Source: a virus. From it: a stretch of 64,000 nucleotides of DNA. The stretch's first letter is position 1. Each line of letters starts with the position of its first letter. Made by a program: the position numbers and the translations under genes. The notes beneath the pieces were generated by a model that saw only the letters and a program-made list of their open reading frames with translations, did no database searches and was not told the origin of the DNA. The stretch spans positions 62,001 through 126,000 of IMG/VR virus record IMGVR_UViG_3300020182_000010; one strand, given 5' to 3'. This document shows positions 7,252-15,870 of the stretch, in pieces.

Positions 7252-8290
7252 TATAATTGTAGAAAATAAAGTTAATATGTCAGATGCCGATTTAGAAAAA
7301 GCAATTCGTGATTCTGCAGTAAAAAATAACATTGATCCTGATATTGCAGTTAGAGTATGGCGGCAAGAAGGAGGATCTGCATATCAAAGTAATCTAGTTC
7401 CTAAAAACGATACAACTCGTACAGTTGGTGGCAAAGAAGCTAGTTTTGGACCATTTCAATTATATACAGGTGGCGGATTAGGAAATGATTATGAGAAAAA
7501 ATATGGTGTTAAACTTGTAGATGATAACACACCAGCTGGAATACTTAGACAGATTGACTTTGCTTTGAAGCGTGTAAGAAAATCTGGTTGGACTCCATGG
7601 GCTGGGGCAAAGGCAGCTAAAATTAGCAAATGGCAAGGTGTTGACTTTACTAGTATTCAACAATCAATTTCTAATTCTGGGATAAAGATAGATGTTGATG
7701 GAGCGTATGGTCCAAAAACAAAACAAGCCATTAAAGATTTTCAAACGGCACAAGGGTTAGAAGTTGATGGTATTATTGGACCAAACACACAAGCAGCACT
7801 TAAAAAATTTAATAGTACCAAACCTAAAACTACAGTTGATAAACCAGAAAAAGTAGATATACCAAAACCCGTTGAACCGAAAAAACCTGCGGGAACAACC
7901 GCAGCACCCAAAACAAGTATTAGACCTAATGAAAGACCAACGACTGCAGCACCCAAAACAAGTATTAGACCTAATGAAAGACCAACGACTGCAGCACCCA
8001 AAACAAGTATTAGACCTAATGAAAGACCCACAACATCTGCGCCTACAACAAGTGTTAGACCAGTAGCAAGACCCACAACATCTCCAGATAACTTTGATGG
8101 AATCTCAAATGATACTAAAGATGCGATTGACACAACTATAAAGGCAGTAGTAAAAAAATCTAATATTAATAAAAAACCTAATGTAACTACATCAGTACCT
8201 AAACCAGTGGCACCTAAAAAGTCAAAAAATGATAGTTCAGGAATGATCGCTACTAAAAAAGTTTCTAAAGGCTCAACTAACAAAGATTAA
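7238..8290 (+). CDS. Lysozyme/transglycosylase-like protein with peptidoglycan-binding domain and Pro/Thr repeats
   Basis: A 350-residue protein. It opens with MKINDIIVEN, a possible capsid-targeting peptide with an IVE/N cut site. Residues about 15-130 resemble a lysozyme-like fold (RQEGGSAYQSN, SFGPFQL, WTPWAGAKAA). Residues about 145-190 form a PG_binding_1 domain (DVDGAYGPKTKQAIKDFQ then DGIIGPNT). A Pro/Thr/Ala spacer made of a 15-residue unit repeated four times follows, then a basic tail. Likely a virion-associated muralytic enzyme used at genome entry rather than the lysis endolysin, which is encoded at 9373. Confidence 0.75.
   Translation: MKINDIIVENKVNMSDADLEKAIRDSAVKNNIDPDIAVRVWRQEGGSAYQSNLVPKNDTTRTVGGKEASFGPFQLYTGGGLGNDYEKKYGVKLVDDNTPAGILRQIDFALKRVRKSGWTPWAGAKAAKISKWQGVDFTSIQQSISNSGIKIDVDGAYGPKTKQAIKDFQTAQGLEVDGIIGPNTQAALKKFNSTKPKTTVDKPEKVDIPKPVEPKKPAGTTAAPKTSIRPNERPTTAAPKTSIRPNERPTTAAPKTSIRPNERPTTSAPTTSVRPVARPTTSPDNFDGISNDTKDAIDTTIKAVVKKSNINKKPNVTTSVPKPVAPKKSKNDSSGMIATKKVSKGSTNKD
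7895..8074 (+). repeat. Four in-frame 45-bp tandem repeats
   Basis: Units start at 7895, 7940, 7985 and 8030. The first three are almost identical and encode TTAAPKTSIRPNERP; the fourth is diverged (TTSAPTTSVRPVARP). The array extends the flexible linker of the muralytic protein and should vary in copy number between relatives. Confidence 0.95.
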
Positions 8291-8328
8291 AGAAGCCAAA
8301 TGCAAAGGATGACAAAGGAAGAATTATT

Positions 8329-8727
8329 ATGAAAATTAATGATATTTTAAATGAGCAATCAAATGCCATTATTGAAGAAATTACTCTTGAAGATACACAA
8401 GATTTTCATGACGAATTTGGATATCTTGGCTATAGCGAAGACGATAGTGATTTATTTGAAGCGGAATATCAAGGGCGTACTGTTAAACTAAACAAACCTA
8501 TGCGTGGGGATGTTAAAAAGTTCAAAGTATATGTAAAGAATGATAAAGGCAATGTAATCAAAGTTAACTTTGGACATGGTGGCACAAGTGCTAAAGCAAA
8601 AGGTGAAAAAACTATGCGAATTAGAGTTTCTAATCCTAAAGCACGTAAGAGTTTTAGAGCAAGACACAATTGTAAAAATCCAGGACCAAAAACTAAAGCA
8701 AGATACTGGTCTTGTAAGGCTTGGTAA
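8329..8727 (+). CDS. Virion-type protein with SFRARHNC...ARYWSCKAW tail
   Basis: A 132-residue protein beginning MKINDILNEQ, again with an [LI]xE site (LNE/Q). An acidic middle is followed by a conserved-looking C-terminal domain: KFKVYVKNDKGNVIKVNFGHG, then ARKSFRARHNC, PGPKTKARYWSCKAW. From memory this ending is frequent in marine myovirus proteins. Probably a head-associated or internal protein; no enzymatic motif. Confidence 0.7.
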   Translation: MKINDILNEQSNAIIEEITLEDTQDFHDEFGYLGYSEDDSDLFEAEYQGRTVKLNKPMRGDVKKFKVYVKNDKGNVIKVNFGHGGTSAKAKGEKTMRIRVSNPKARKSFRARHNCKNPGPKTKARYWSCKAW

Positions 8728-8754
8728 GTAGTATACTGCGAGAGGAAATAGAAA

Positions 8755-9186
8755 ATGAATAATAAATTCAGCATAGGTGTTGTTATTGCAATTGTATTGC
8801 AAGTTAGTGCATTTGTATGGTGGACAGCACAACAAGCACAAACGATTAACCAACTTAATGAACAAGTATCTGAACTTACAAGCCGTATGGCAGTTGAACA
8901 AGAAGTAAACTTACAGCGTGATGTATCGGACTTAAAAGACCAATACCGAGACCTTAAAGAAAAAACACTCGACGGTATCTTAGAAATTGATAAAGTCAGA
9001 TTAACAGAAGATAATCGGTTAGGTGAATATATTGATCGCAGACTAGCAGAACTAATCGGTGAATTACAATCTACATTTGCTCAACATGAATCGTGGATTG
9101 ACGAAATCGACGACGACATTGCAAAACTTGATAAAAAGTTAAGTGACAGAATTAGAGTTATAAAAGAAAAACAACGAGGGGAATAA
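8755..9186 (+). CDS. Candidate inner-membrane spanin (Rz-like)
   Basis: A 143-residue protein with one N-terminal transmembrane segment (FSIGVVIAIVLQVSAFVWW, about 5-23) followed by a long charged coiled coil to the C-terminus. This is the i-spanin architecture: anchored in the inner membrane with a periplasmic rod. It lies two genes from the endolysin and next to a small exported-looking protein. GAGAGGAAA-like ribosome site. Other membrane-anchored coiled-coil roles are possible. Confidence 0.55.
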   Translation: MNNKFSIGVVIAIVLQVSAFVWWTAQQAQTINQLNEQVSELTSRMAVEQEVNLQRDVSDLKDQYRDLKEKTLDGILEIDKVRLTEDNRLGEYIDRRLAELIGELQSTFAQHESWIDEIDDDIAKLDKKLSDRIRVIKEKQRGE

Positions 9187-9187
9187 T

Positions 9188-9376
9188 ATGTGGATATTAT
9201 TATGGGTAGCATTGATTCCTAATACTCAACAATTGGCTACATACCAGCTGGGCACATTCGATTTGGAGAGTGCTTGCGGAGAGGCACTCCGTGATGCAAT
9301 GGTATTAGTATCTGATAATATGCAAACAATAGATTGCATTTGGATAGAACCTCCAATTAAATCAAAAAAAAATTAA
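9188..9376 (+). CDS. Small exported protein, possible spanin partner
   Basis: A 62-residue protein with a hydrophobic start (MWILLWVALIP) and two later Cys. It begins one nt after the spanin-like gene. There is no lipobox Cys near the hydrophobic stretch, so it is not a classical outer-membrane spanin lipoprotein. Its stop overlaps the convergent endolysin stop. Confidence 0.5.
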   Translation: MWILLWVALIPNTQQLATYQLGTFDLESACGEALRDAMVLVSDNMQTIDCIWIEPPIKSKKN

Positions 9377-10197
9377 AGACCCATTGCTTTCTGTGTGTTT
9401 ACACCAACAATACCATCAGCAACTAATCCGTTATTTCTTTGCCAGTCCATAACTGTGCGCTCTGTACCTGAACCAAAGATACCATCAGAACTTTCTCCCA
9501 ATACTTTTTGCATAGCAGCAACATCACTACCACGGTCGCCTTTGCGCAATGTTCGTTTCTTTGGGGTATAATGTCCACCTAAAACTTCTAATGCATGTTC
9601 CCAGTGTTTTGTCCTGTCTTCTAATCCAATTGTTCCACCATTAATTCTTTTAGTCATGGTAACAATATCTTGGTCATCACAATAGCGATTAATATTATTT
9701 GTATCCCAAAACCAACATGCACTTGCTAAAGCACCAATAGGTGTACGAACAAAATCAGTTGCATCTTCTGCACTCATATCTTCTGCTTTGCCAAATTGTG
9801 TATAATTATGTCGACCAGTAAGTTGCAGAATACCACCACCTCTAAAACGCCATCCGTCACCACTATCGGTATCACCATTATCCATTCTATTTGCGTAAAT
9901 TACATTTGCAATTTTTTCTGGCTGTCTGTGATAATCATCAGCATTCCTACCAGCACGTTCAAAATATTTTGGAAATATTGAATTTAATGCTTTAGAACTA
10001 TAGTTTAGATTTTCAGTCAACACAGTATAACCCGCACTTTCGTGTCCAGTTTGTGCAATAAATCCCGCTACTCTATTTTCTGTATCAATATCCCATCTGG
10101 GTAATACTCTCTCCATGGCGTCAAACCATTCACTAGCATTAATGCGTGGCAACAATTCTGCGACATGTTCTACTTTAAAATCAAATTTAAATCCCAT
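9373..10197 (-). CDS. GH19-type endolysin with C-terminal peptidoglycan-binding domain
   Basis: A 274-residue muralytic enzyme for host lysis. The GH19 (chitinase/lysozyme) domain fills about 1-195: AQTGHESAGYTVLTENLNYS supplies the catalytic Glu pair (E53, E62), and RFRGGGILQLTGRHNY and ACWFW are further family motifs. Residues about 205-274 are a PG_binding_1 domain (LRKGDRGSDVAAMQKVL, DGIFGSGTERTV, DGIVGVNTQ). No signal peptide, so release needs a holin or spanin route. Last gene of the operon starting at 13273. Confidence 0.93.
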   Translation of the reverse strand: MGFKFDFKVEHVAELLPRINASEWFDAMERVLPRWDIDTENRVAGFIAQTGHESAGYTVLTENLNYSSKALNSIFPKYFERAGRNADDYHRQPEKIANVIYANRMDNGDTDSGDGWRFRGGGILQLTGRHNYTQFGKAEDMSAEDATDFVRTPIGALASACWFWDTNNINRYCDDQDIVTMTKRINGGTIGLEDRTKHWEHALEVLGGHYTPKKRTLRKGDRGSDVAAMQKVLGESSDGIFGSGTERTVMDWQRNNGLVADGIVGVNTQKAMGL

Positions 10198-10198
10198 T

Positions 10199-10624
10199 TT
10201 ATATCTCCTTCAATATAATAGATTTGTTTTCTATTAGAATTTCTCTGTTCCTTAGATGTTCTTTTTCGACATCATCTTTGTCTTGGCCATGATAGCGAAC
10301 AGCCAAATTCTTTTCAATCATTATTTCAGTGAATAGTTTATCATTAATACTAAAGTCACCAAGAATACGACCGAACTTTCCAGTTTTGTCTTTTGTAGTC
10401 ATTATTATTTGTGTTGACCCAACAGGCATTAAATCTTTAACAAAGTCTTTTGCTAAATTACCAAATTGTTTTTCTACTAAGTCCCGAGTACGGGTCTCAG
10501 GGGTGTCAATTCCCATAATACGAATACGCTCTTTATGTAACCATACTCCAAAACCTAGATCAATATCCACATCAACTGTGTCACCATCAACTACTCTAAG
10601 TATTTTGCATCTATATCTATACAT
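10199..10624 (-). CDS. Staphylococcal-nuclease-family (SNase/TNase) protein
   Basis: A 141-residue calcium-dependent-type nuclease. VVDGDTVDVD (11-20) gives the metal-binding Asp residues, RIRIMGIDTPE (33-43) the catalytic Arg and Glu, and FGRILG the second catalytic Arg. No signal peptide is visible, so it should act in the cytoplasm, perhaps on host DNA or RNA. One nt separates it from the endolysin gene. Confidence 0.9.
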   Translation of the reverse strand: MYRYRCKILRVVDGDTVDVDIDLGFGVWLHKERIRIMGIDTPETRTRDLVEKQFGNLAKDFVKDLMPVGSTQIIMTTKDKTGKFGRILGDFSINDKLFTEIMIEKNLAVRYHGQDKDDVEKEHLRNREILIENKSIILKEI

Positions 10625-10924
10625 TTACCAAAACTTCAATGATTTGGTTGCTTTTTTAGCAGCGTTATAAGCAGCATCTACAGACTTTTCAACTGTGCCA
10701 GTTGTTGCTTTCTTTGCTGATTTTGCAACTGCAGTTGCTTGCTTTTTAGCATCTTTAACACCTGCATCTGCTGCTGCTTTCGCCGCTGCGGCTGCTTCTA
10801 CTGCTAATTGTTCATTTTTTTGTGCCGCTTTAGTTGCTGCTACTGCTGCTTCTGCGGTCGCTTTTTCAGCAGCCTTAATTGCAGCATTCATTTTTTTATC
10901 CCAATCTTTTGGCATTTGTGACAT
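10625..10924 (-). CDS. Ala/Lys-rich helical protein (histone H1-like composition)
   Basis: A 99-residue protein, more than 40 percent Ala with regular Lys, in AAK/AAAKA patterns typical of amphipathic helices, ending KSLKFW. Composition resembles DNA-condensing histone-H1-like or internal head proteins, but there is no domain proof. The antisense strand shows long open frames only because GC-biased Ala codons read through. Confidence 0.6.
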   Translation of the reverse strand: MSQMPKDWDKKMNAAIKAAEKATAEAAVAATKAAQKNEQLAVEAAAAAKAAADAGVKDAKKQATAVAKSAKKATTGTVEKSVDAAYNAAKKATKSLKFW

Positions 10925-10925
10925 T

Positions 10926-11510
10926 TTATTTCTCCTTAGTTTCTTTAATTTTAAAATTCATACTAATAACAATTCGTTTGTCATTGGTATGGTTCTTTGT
11001 AACAAAGTGACTTATCGTACTATCAAACATTACAAATTTGTTTGGCTCCGCTTTAATAGTTGTTTGTTCAGTTATATACGGATTTTGTTTGTATTGGAAT
11101 ACCAAGTCTCCACTTCTTGGAGGAACTTGTACATAATATGCTGCACTAACGTGAGCGCCTTCTGCATAATTTTCTTCTGATTCATGAGTATGTAAATTAG
11201 TAGATTCATTTTTGCCATGCACCACTGACCAAAAAGCAGTGTTTGGATCTTCTGTACTACTAGTATTCCAACATAATTCAATTTCTGTGCCAAAAGCATC
11301 AAACCATTCTTTTTCTAAACTTGATGCGATTCTTTGTATTTGAGCGTTAAACTCAATTCTAACATCTTCTTTTCGTATATGGTCATCATCTTCTGCCATG
11401 AAGTTATTATTATAATAACTATTCATTATCATAGCAGAAAGCCCTAGTAGGTCTTCATTAAGAAATCCTACTAGGTACTCTTGCTTGAAAAGTACAATCT
11501 TTTCAGCCAT
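10926..11510 (-). CDS. 2OG-Fe(II) oxygenase-like protein
   Basis: A 194-residue protein. Its C-terminal half fits the double-stranded beta-helix of 2-oxoglutarate dioxygenases: HTHE (107-110) for metal binding, VSAAYYVQVPPRSGDLVFQY, then MFDSTISHFVTKN with H168, and KRIVISMNF with R179 for 2OG. It lies just downstream of the S74 fibre gene, so it may hydroxylate virion or fibre protein. Substrate unknown. Confidence 0.75.
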   Translation of the reverse strand: MAEKIVLFKQEYLVGFLNEDLLGLSAMIMNSYYNNNFMAEDDDHIRKEDVRIEFNAQIQRIASSLEKEWFDAFGTEIELCWNTSSTEDPNTAFWSVVHGKNESTNLHTHESEENYAEGAHVSAAYYVQVPPRSGDLVFQYKQNPYITEQTTIKAEPNKFVMFDSTISHFVTKNHTNDKRIVISMNFKIKETKEK

Positions 11511-11515
11511 ATATA

Positions 11516-13273
11516 TTATCTAGTACCGTTTGGCAATAGAGAATAGTCAACCTGATAGAAACCATTTTCATGTAATGTAACTGCATTTGCATACTTTGTT
11601 TCAAGTAGTTCTTGTGCCATTACACCTTTTTGTTTTACACTATCACCAACATAGTTATAAGTATAAACACTAAGACCATCAACTGTGCTAACTAGTTTTA
11701 CATTTTCTTTGAGGCGAGTATCACTGAAGAGTTTCTTAAATGATTTACCTACAGATTTTGCTGCATCCTTGGCTGCTTTTGCTGCGGCATTCGCTGCATC
11801 TTCTGCGGCTTTTGCGGCGGCATTCGCTGCATCAGTGATTGCTTTCGATGCATCATTAATTGCATTATTACAAGTATTGATAGCATCATTGCAACCTTTA
11901 ATTGCTGTATTCGCACTATTCAGCATATTTTGTGCGCTGAATGTTTTTTCTGTCCAGTTAGCAACATCATTTGCTGCATCAGTGATTGCCTTACCTGTAT
12001 CCTCAATAGCCTGTCCTGTGTCATCTACCGCTTTTTGTGCACTTTTATAAGTTTGTTCTGCTTGTTTCGCTACATCGTTTGCAAGTTTTTCAGCATCTTT
12101 GGCTGCTTTAATTGCTTCATCTTGTGCCTTATCGATTCCATCAGTTACGTGATCCATTGCATCTTCAATTGTTCCACCAGCATCAAGGATTGCTTGTGCA
12201 CCATCTACTAGTGGACCAATATCAATATCAACATCAACATCAATATCTAATCCAACAAGTAATGCAGCCTTACCATCAATACCGAAACTGATTGTGTCAT
12301 CTTCATATGTAGCGTGTGCAGAACCTTGTGCCCCAACTTGTGCGCCTACACTCACTTCAGTACTACCTGATACTTCGGCACCGCCCAAATGTGCTGACCC
12401 ACTTGCTTCTGCACCTACACTAGCACCCGCAATGGCACCCGCTTCCACTGATGCACCGTGTTCACCGATACTTGCACTTGCACCTGCTTCAGCATATGCT
12501 TCAGCATGTACATTCGCTTCACCGTCTGCGCCGGCATCTATTGAAATATCACCTAATGGTGTATCTAGGCCGACACTTGCATCTACTGATCCACTTGCTC
12601 CTGCTTCTGCACGTGCACTTGCGCCAACAGACGCAGCAGCCGTTGCATCACTGCCATCCCAGCCTCCACTTGCATTAGCGTGTGCTTCTGCTTCTGCACT
12701 TGCGTGTGCTTCTGCTTCGCCTTCTGCACCAGCGTGGGCTGTTCCTAATGGACCTAAATCTTGCTCTGCATGTGCTTCCGCAATTGCGCTTGCACTTGCT
12801 TCCGCACTTGCGTGTGCTTCCGCACCTGCTGCAAAGGAACTGCCATCTGATTGAAATCCTGCACTTGCGCCTGCCTCTGCACTCGCACTTGCTTGCGCAC
12901 TACCGCTTGCTCCCGCCTGTTCGTTTCCCACTGATCCACCAGTTTCAACTGATGTACCTGCTGCAACATTAACGGTATATTGTGGTTTAGAAACTTTTAA
13001 AACATTCGCTTGGGCATTAGTAACAGCGGCTGCGGCAGCATTATAATCTGCCTCTGCTTGTTTTTCCGCTGCCTCTGCTGCCGCATGGTCTGCCTCTGCT
13101 TTATCATGCGCTGCTTGTGCATCACGTTGCTGTTTTTCTGCAGATGCTTTTTTGGCTTCTGCGTCTGCTTTGTCTTTTTGCGCTTGTGCCTTATCGGCTT
13201 GCGCTTTATTTTTTTTGTCTTGTTCTTGGGCTTTTTGTTGTTCTGCCCGTTTTTTGTCGTCCTCGGCGCTCAT
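11516..13273 (-). CDS. Ala-rich fibre/adhesin with C-terminal S74 intramolecular chaperone
   Basis: A 585-residue protein. Residues 1-95 are a Lys/Ala/Gln coiled coil; about 110-345 a Gly/Ser/Ala repeat region (ASAEAEAHASA, GASVGA) punctuated by VDVDIDIG; about 345-510 more Ala-rich helices. The end (SDTRLKENV to DYSLLPNG) is the peptidase_S74 domain, which trimerises fibres and then cleaves itself off. Likely a tail or head fibre contacting the host. Low-complexity DNA explains the many antisense open frames. First gene after a strong sigma70-like promoter. Confidence 0.85.
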   Translation of the reverse strand: MSAEDDKKRAEQQKAQEQDKKNKAQADKAQAQKDKADAEAKKASAEKQQRDAQAAHDKAEADHAAAEAAEKQAEADYNAAAAAVTNAQANVLKVSKPQYTVNVAAGTSVETGGSVGNEQAGASGSAQASASAEAGASAGFQSDGSSFAAGAEAHASAEASASAIAEAHAEQDLGPLGTAHAGAEGEAEAHASAEAEAHANASGGWDGSDATAAASVGASARAEAGASGSVDASVGLDTPLGDISIDAGADGEANVHAEAYAEAGASASIGEHGASVEAGAIAGASVGAEASGSAHLGGAEVSGSTEVSVGAQVGAQGSAHATYEDDTISFGIDGKAALLVGLDIDVDVDIDIGPLVDGAQAILDAGGTIEDAMDHVTDGIDKAQDEAIKAAKDAEKLANDVAKQAEQTYKSAQKAVDDTGQAIEDTGKAITDAANDVANWTEKTFSAQNMLNSANTAIKGCNDAINTCNNAINDASKAITDAANAAAKAAEDAANAAAKAAKDAAKSVGKSFKKLFSDTRLKENVKLVSTVDGLSVYTYNYVGDSVKQKGVMAQELLETKYANAVTLHENGFYQVDYSLLPNGTR

Positions 13274-13418
13274 ATTACTATTATTCCTTTGCTTTTAAGA
13301 TTAATGTTCTTTGTATTTCCCATCAATATCATAATATGCAGAATTATATATTGCCCAAGATATACTATTATGTATTTTGTGGTCTTGCACTCTTAATTTT
13401 TTATACCATTGTGAGAAG

Positions 13419-13447
13419 AGTATAACACGATTTTTCATTCTTGTCAA
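13419..13447 (-). promoter_or_regulatory. Sigma70-like promoter for the fibre-to-endolysin operon
   Basis: Reading leftward: TTGACA, 17-nt spacer, TATACT, 146 nt before the fibre start. The intervening leader (13274-13418) holds no confident gene; one weak GTG-started frame is listed among the rejects. Confidence 0.75.
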
Positions 13448-13454
13448 CAACTTT

Positions 13455-14429
13455 TTATTTTTTCCATTCGCCTAATACACTATCATCTTTCAAATATTGT
13501 AATCTTTCAGCCCATTTTACTTCTTCACCTTGTTTAATGATGTTATCAATATTTTCAATATAAGAATCCATAAAGTGATCAGGTAATTCTTTGCCTATTT
13601 CATAGAATGAAAAACTTTCTCTTGCTGCAAATAACCAAAAACTATTTACACCAAAATTTAGACTATCAGGCTCTTCAAGGTAACAATACTTTCCATCTTC
13701 TAATAGTTTGATTAGTTCACCAGTGTGTGCATATCTATGCATATGGGTACCTGATGGGGGAACGAGTGGAACAACATCTGTTTCATTCACAACTCTTGTT
13801 AGTTTAATCTTACCTCGCATTTTTCGAATACCTTGAGATGATGTTACTTTAGGCTGACCAAAGTTTATACATTCAGATACCGTATGCCCTGAGTAGTCCA
13901 AATACCAACTTACTATTAGTGCTTCTGCAGCACCCAAACTATGCCCAGTTACATATGTAGACCAAGTTTTATCAAGTCTGGAAATCAAATCATCAGCAAT
14001 CATTTCTGCTGTGCTATGAAACCCTTTGTGTAGTTCTATACCAAGTCTAACACTTTTGCTACGAAAGAAATTTATATCTTGCATTGCATTATGTGAATTG
14101 CATGTACCACGTATAGAAATATATTGTTTTTTATTATCTGGATCGAATATGACAATGTATTTTATATCATTTATTTCATTGATATACATATCATAATCAG
14201 TATATAATCCTTTGATTACATTGTTGTCTTTCTTATATGCGGCTCTTGCGAATTGAGCAAACCATTTTATATTTTCCCAATCAACTTCGTGTGATTTTGT
14301 GAAACTTTGATTAAATTTATTCTCAAGCGAATAGCGTTTGATCATCCACCTTCGAACTATTTTTGCAATTTTCGATATTATCCATCCTTGGATAACCCAT
14401 CTAATCATATATGATATAATAAAACTCAT
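13455..14429 (-). CDS. Lipase class 3 family protein
   Basis: A 324-residue predicted lipase or esterase. The hydrophobic, basic N-terminus (MSFIISYMIRWVIQGWIISK) may anchor it to a membrane. The core shows YISIRGTCNSHNAMQDINFF, LHKGFHSTA, the nucleophile elbow TGHSLGAAEA, FGQPKV, then VVNETDVVPLVPP with the Asp and MHRYAHTGEL with the His of the triad. Phage class-3 lipases are unusual; membrane remodelling or lysis are plausible roles. Confidence 0.85.
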   Translation of the reverse strand: MSFIISYMIRWVIQGWIISKIAKIVRRWMIKRYSLENKFNQSFTKSHEVDWENIKWFAQFARAAYKKDNNVIKGLYTDYDMYINEINDIKYIVIFDPDNKKQYISIRGTCNSHNAMQDINFFRSKSVRLGIELHKGFHSTAEMIADDLISRLDKTWSTYVTGHSLGAAEALIVSWYLDYSGHTVSECINFGQPKVTSSQGIRKMRGKIKLTRVVNETDVVPLVPPSGTHMHRYAHTGELIKLLEDGKYCYLEEPDSLNFGVNSFWLFAARESFSFYEIGKELPDHFMDSYIENIDNIIKQGEEVKWAERLQYLKDDSVLGEWKK

Positions 14430-14450
14430 TATAGTACTCCTATACTGAGT

Positions 14451-14460
14451 CTATTTATTA
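14451..14460 (-). promoter_or_regulatory. Possible late-type promoter of the lipase gene
   Basis: Reading leftward the sequence is TAATAAATAG, 21 nt before the ATG at 14429. Weaker than the TATAAATA copies elsewhere. Confidence 0.35.
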
Positions 14461-14463
14461 CAT

Positions 14464-15870
14464 TTAATATTTCATATCTTCATCAATTGGTCTCACTTCA
14501 TTCGATATCAAAACAGTATTTACTAATGTTCTTACGCCAAATCCAACTGCCCCGCCCGGAACAACATCGTTGCCGCTTTCATTCCATGCCATGCCAGCAA
14601 TATCCAAATGTGCCCAATTACGATCTTTATCTACAAAACGATATAAGAATTCGGCAGCAGTAGTTGATCCACCACCTTTACCACCAATATTTTTCATATC
14701 TGCAATCTTCGAATCAATCATTTTATTCCAGTTTTTGCCCATCGGCATACGCCAATATGATTCACCGGCTAACTCACCACTTTCAATAATATCATTTCCA
14801 AACTCAGTAGAATTTGTAAATAGTCCAGCCATTTCGTGTCCCAATGATACGATGATGGCACCAGTTAGAGTTGCAAGATCAATAATACGATCTGGATCAT
14901 ATTCTGTTTGTACATAAGTCAATATATCGGCTAATACCAATCTACCTTCGGCATCTGTATTTAAGTTTTCAACTGTTTGTCCACTTAGTGATGTAACAAT
15001 ATCGCCGGGCTTAATCGCATTACCATCTGGCATGTTCTCTACTAGTCCAACAATTCCGACTACATTGGCTTGAATATTTTGTGCGGCGATGGCATGCATT
15101 GCTCCTACAACCGCAGCACTACCACCCATATCAAATTTCATATCACCCATGCCAGCACTTGGTTTGATAGAAATTCCACCAGTATCAAAGGTTACACCTT
15201 TGCCCACCAATGCAATCGGTCGTTCATCATCTCCGCCATTCCATTCCATTACAACAACATATGAATCTCTACGTGATCCTTGCCCCACACTTAGTAGCAA
15301 ATCAAATCCCATTGCTTTCAATTGTGCCTCGTGATATACTTTTACTGTTACACCCAACGGCATAAGTTCAGTACTAATAATATTTGCATATGTTTCAGGA
15401 TATAAAACATTACCTGGTTCTGAAACAAGATCACGTGCAAACGCAACACTTTTATGTATTGATACTTCTGGTACTGCATCGATGTGAACTGTTAGAGTTT
15501 CTGTATCTTTTTTAGATTTATATTTGTCAAACGTATATAATGCCAGATGTGCACCTTCATATATTGATTCATTAAAATCATTGTTAATTTCAAAGTACAA
15601 ATTATCAACACGACTTTTCCATTGTTTTACTAACTTACCACCAAAGTTACGCCAATCATTTCCAGTTACTGTATCTGTTTTTACAACAATAATCGCATCT
15701 ACATTAATCTTAGATGGAAAAGATATCACCACTTCTCCAGTATCTTTTGTTGCTAGTGATTTTAGTCCGCACACACTAGATACTACTCCACCTGATTTTT
15801 TATCAAGTGCTTTATATTCCTTGGAATCATACAATACTACAATTGCAGAGTTGGGTTCATAAGAACTCAT
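14464..15870 (-). CDS. pepA: Leucyl aminopeptidase (M17 family)
   Basis: A 468-residue cytosolic aminopeptidase. The N-terminal domain (1-150) is divergent; the catalytic domain is clear: LVGKGVTFDTGGISIKPS, MKFDMGGSAAV, and the M17 signature NTDAEGRLVLAD that binds two metals. These enzymes trim short peptides to amino acids. With ClpX, ClpS and ClpP nearby, it would finish peptide recycling. The start overlaps the HIT gene stop (TAATG). Confidence 0.95.
   Translation of the reverse strand: MSSYEPNSAIVVLYDSKEYKALDKKSGGVVSSVCGLKSLATKDTGEVVISFPSKINVDAIIVVKTDTVTGNDWRNFGGKLVKQWKSRVDNLYFEINNDFNESIYEGAHLALYTFDKYKSKKDTETLTVHIDAVPEVSIHKSVAFARDLVSEPGNVLYPETYANIISTELMPLGVTVKVYHEAQLKAMGFDLLLSVGQGSRRDSYVVVMEWNGGDDERPIALVGKGVTFDTGGISIKPSAGMGDMKFDMGGSAAVVGAMHAIAAQNIQANVVGIVGLVENMPDGNAIKPGDIVTSLSGQTVENLNTDAEGRLVLADILTYVQTEYDPDRIIDLATLTGAIIVSLGHEMAGLFTNSTEFGNDIIESGELAGESYWRMPMGKNWNKMIDSKIADMKNIGGKGGGSTTAAEFLYRFVDKDRNWAHLDIAGMAWNESGNDVVPGGAVGFGVRTLVNTVLISNEVRPIDEDMKY

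Noticed and set aside
7895-8074. Regular 45-bp repeats as a CRISPR array
   Set aside because: The units are contiguous, in frame and have no spacers; they encode a protein linker.
7741-8283. A 180-residue minus-strand frame opposite the muralytic gene
   Set aside because: It mirrors the 45-bp repeats and basic tail; the plus-strand frame has recognised domains.
13280-13400. A possible GTG-started frame ending DIDGKYKEH upstream of the fibre gene
   Set aside because: No ATG, weak ribosome site, and it lies in the promoter-to-gene leader; I could not separate a decayed small gene from chance.
11685-13425. Long open frames on the plus strand opposite the fibre gene
   Set aside because: They are Leu/His/Cys or Ala/Pro-rich shadows of the Ala-rich repeat region on the minus strand and lack ribosome sites and domain content.
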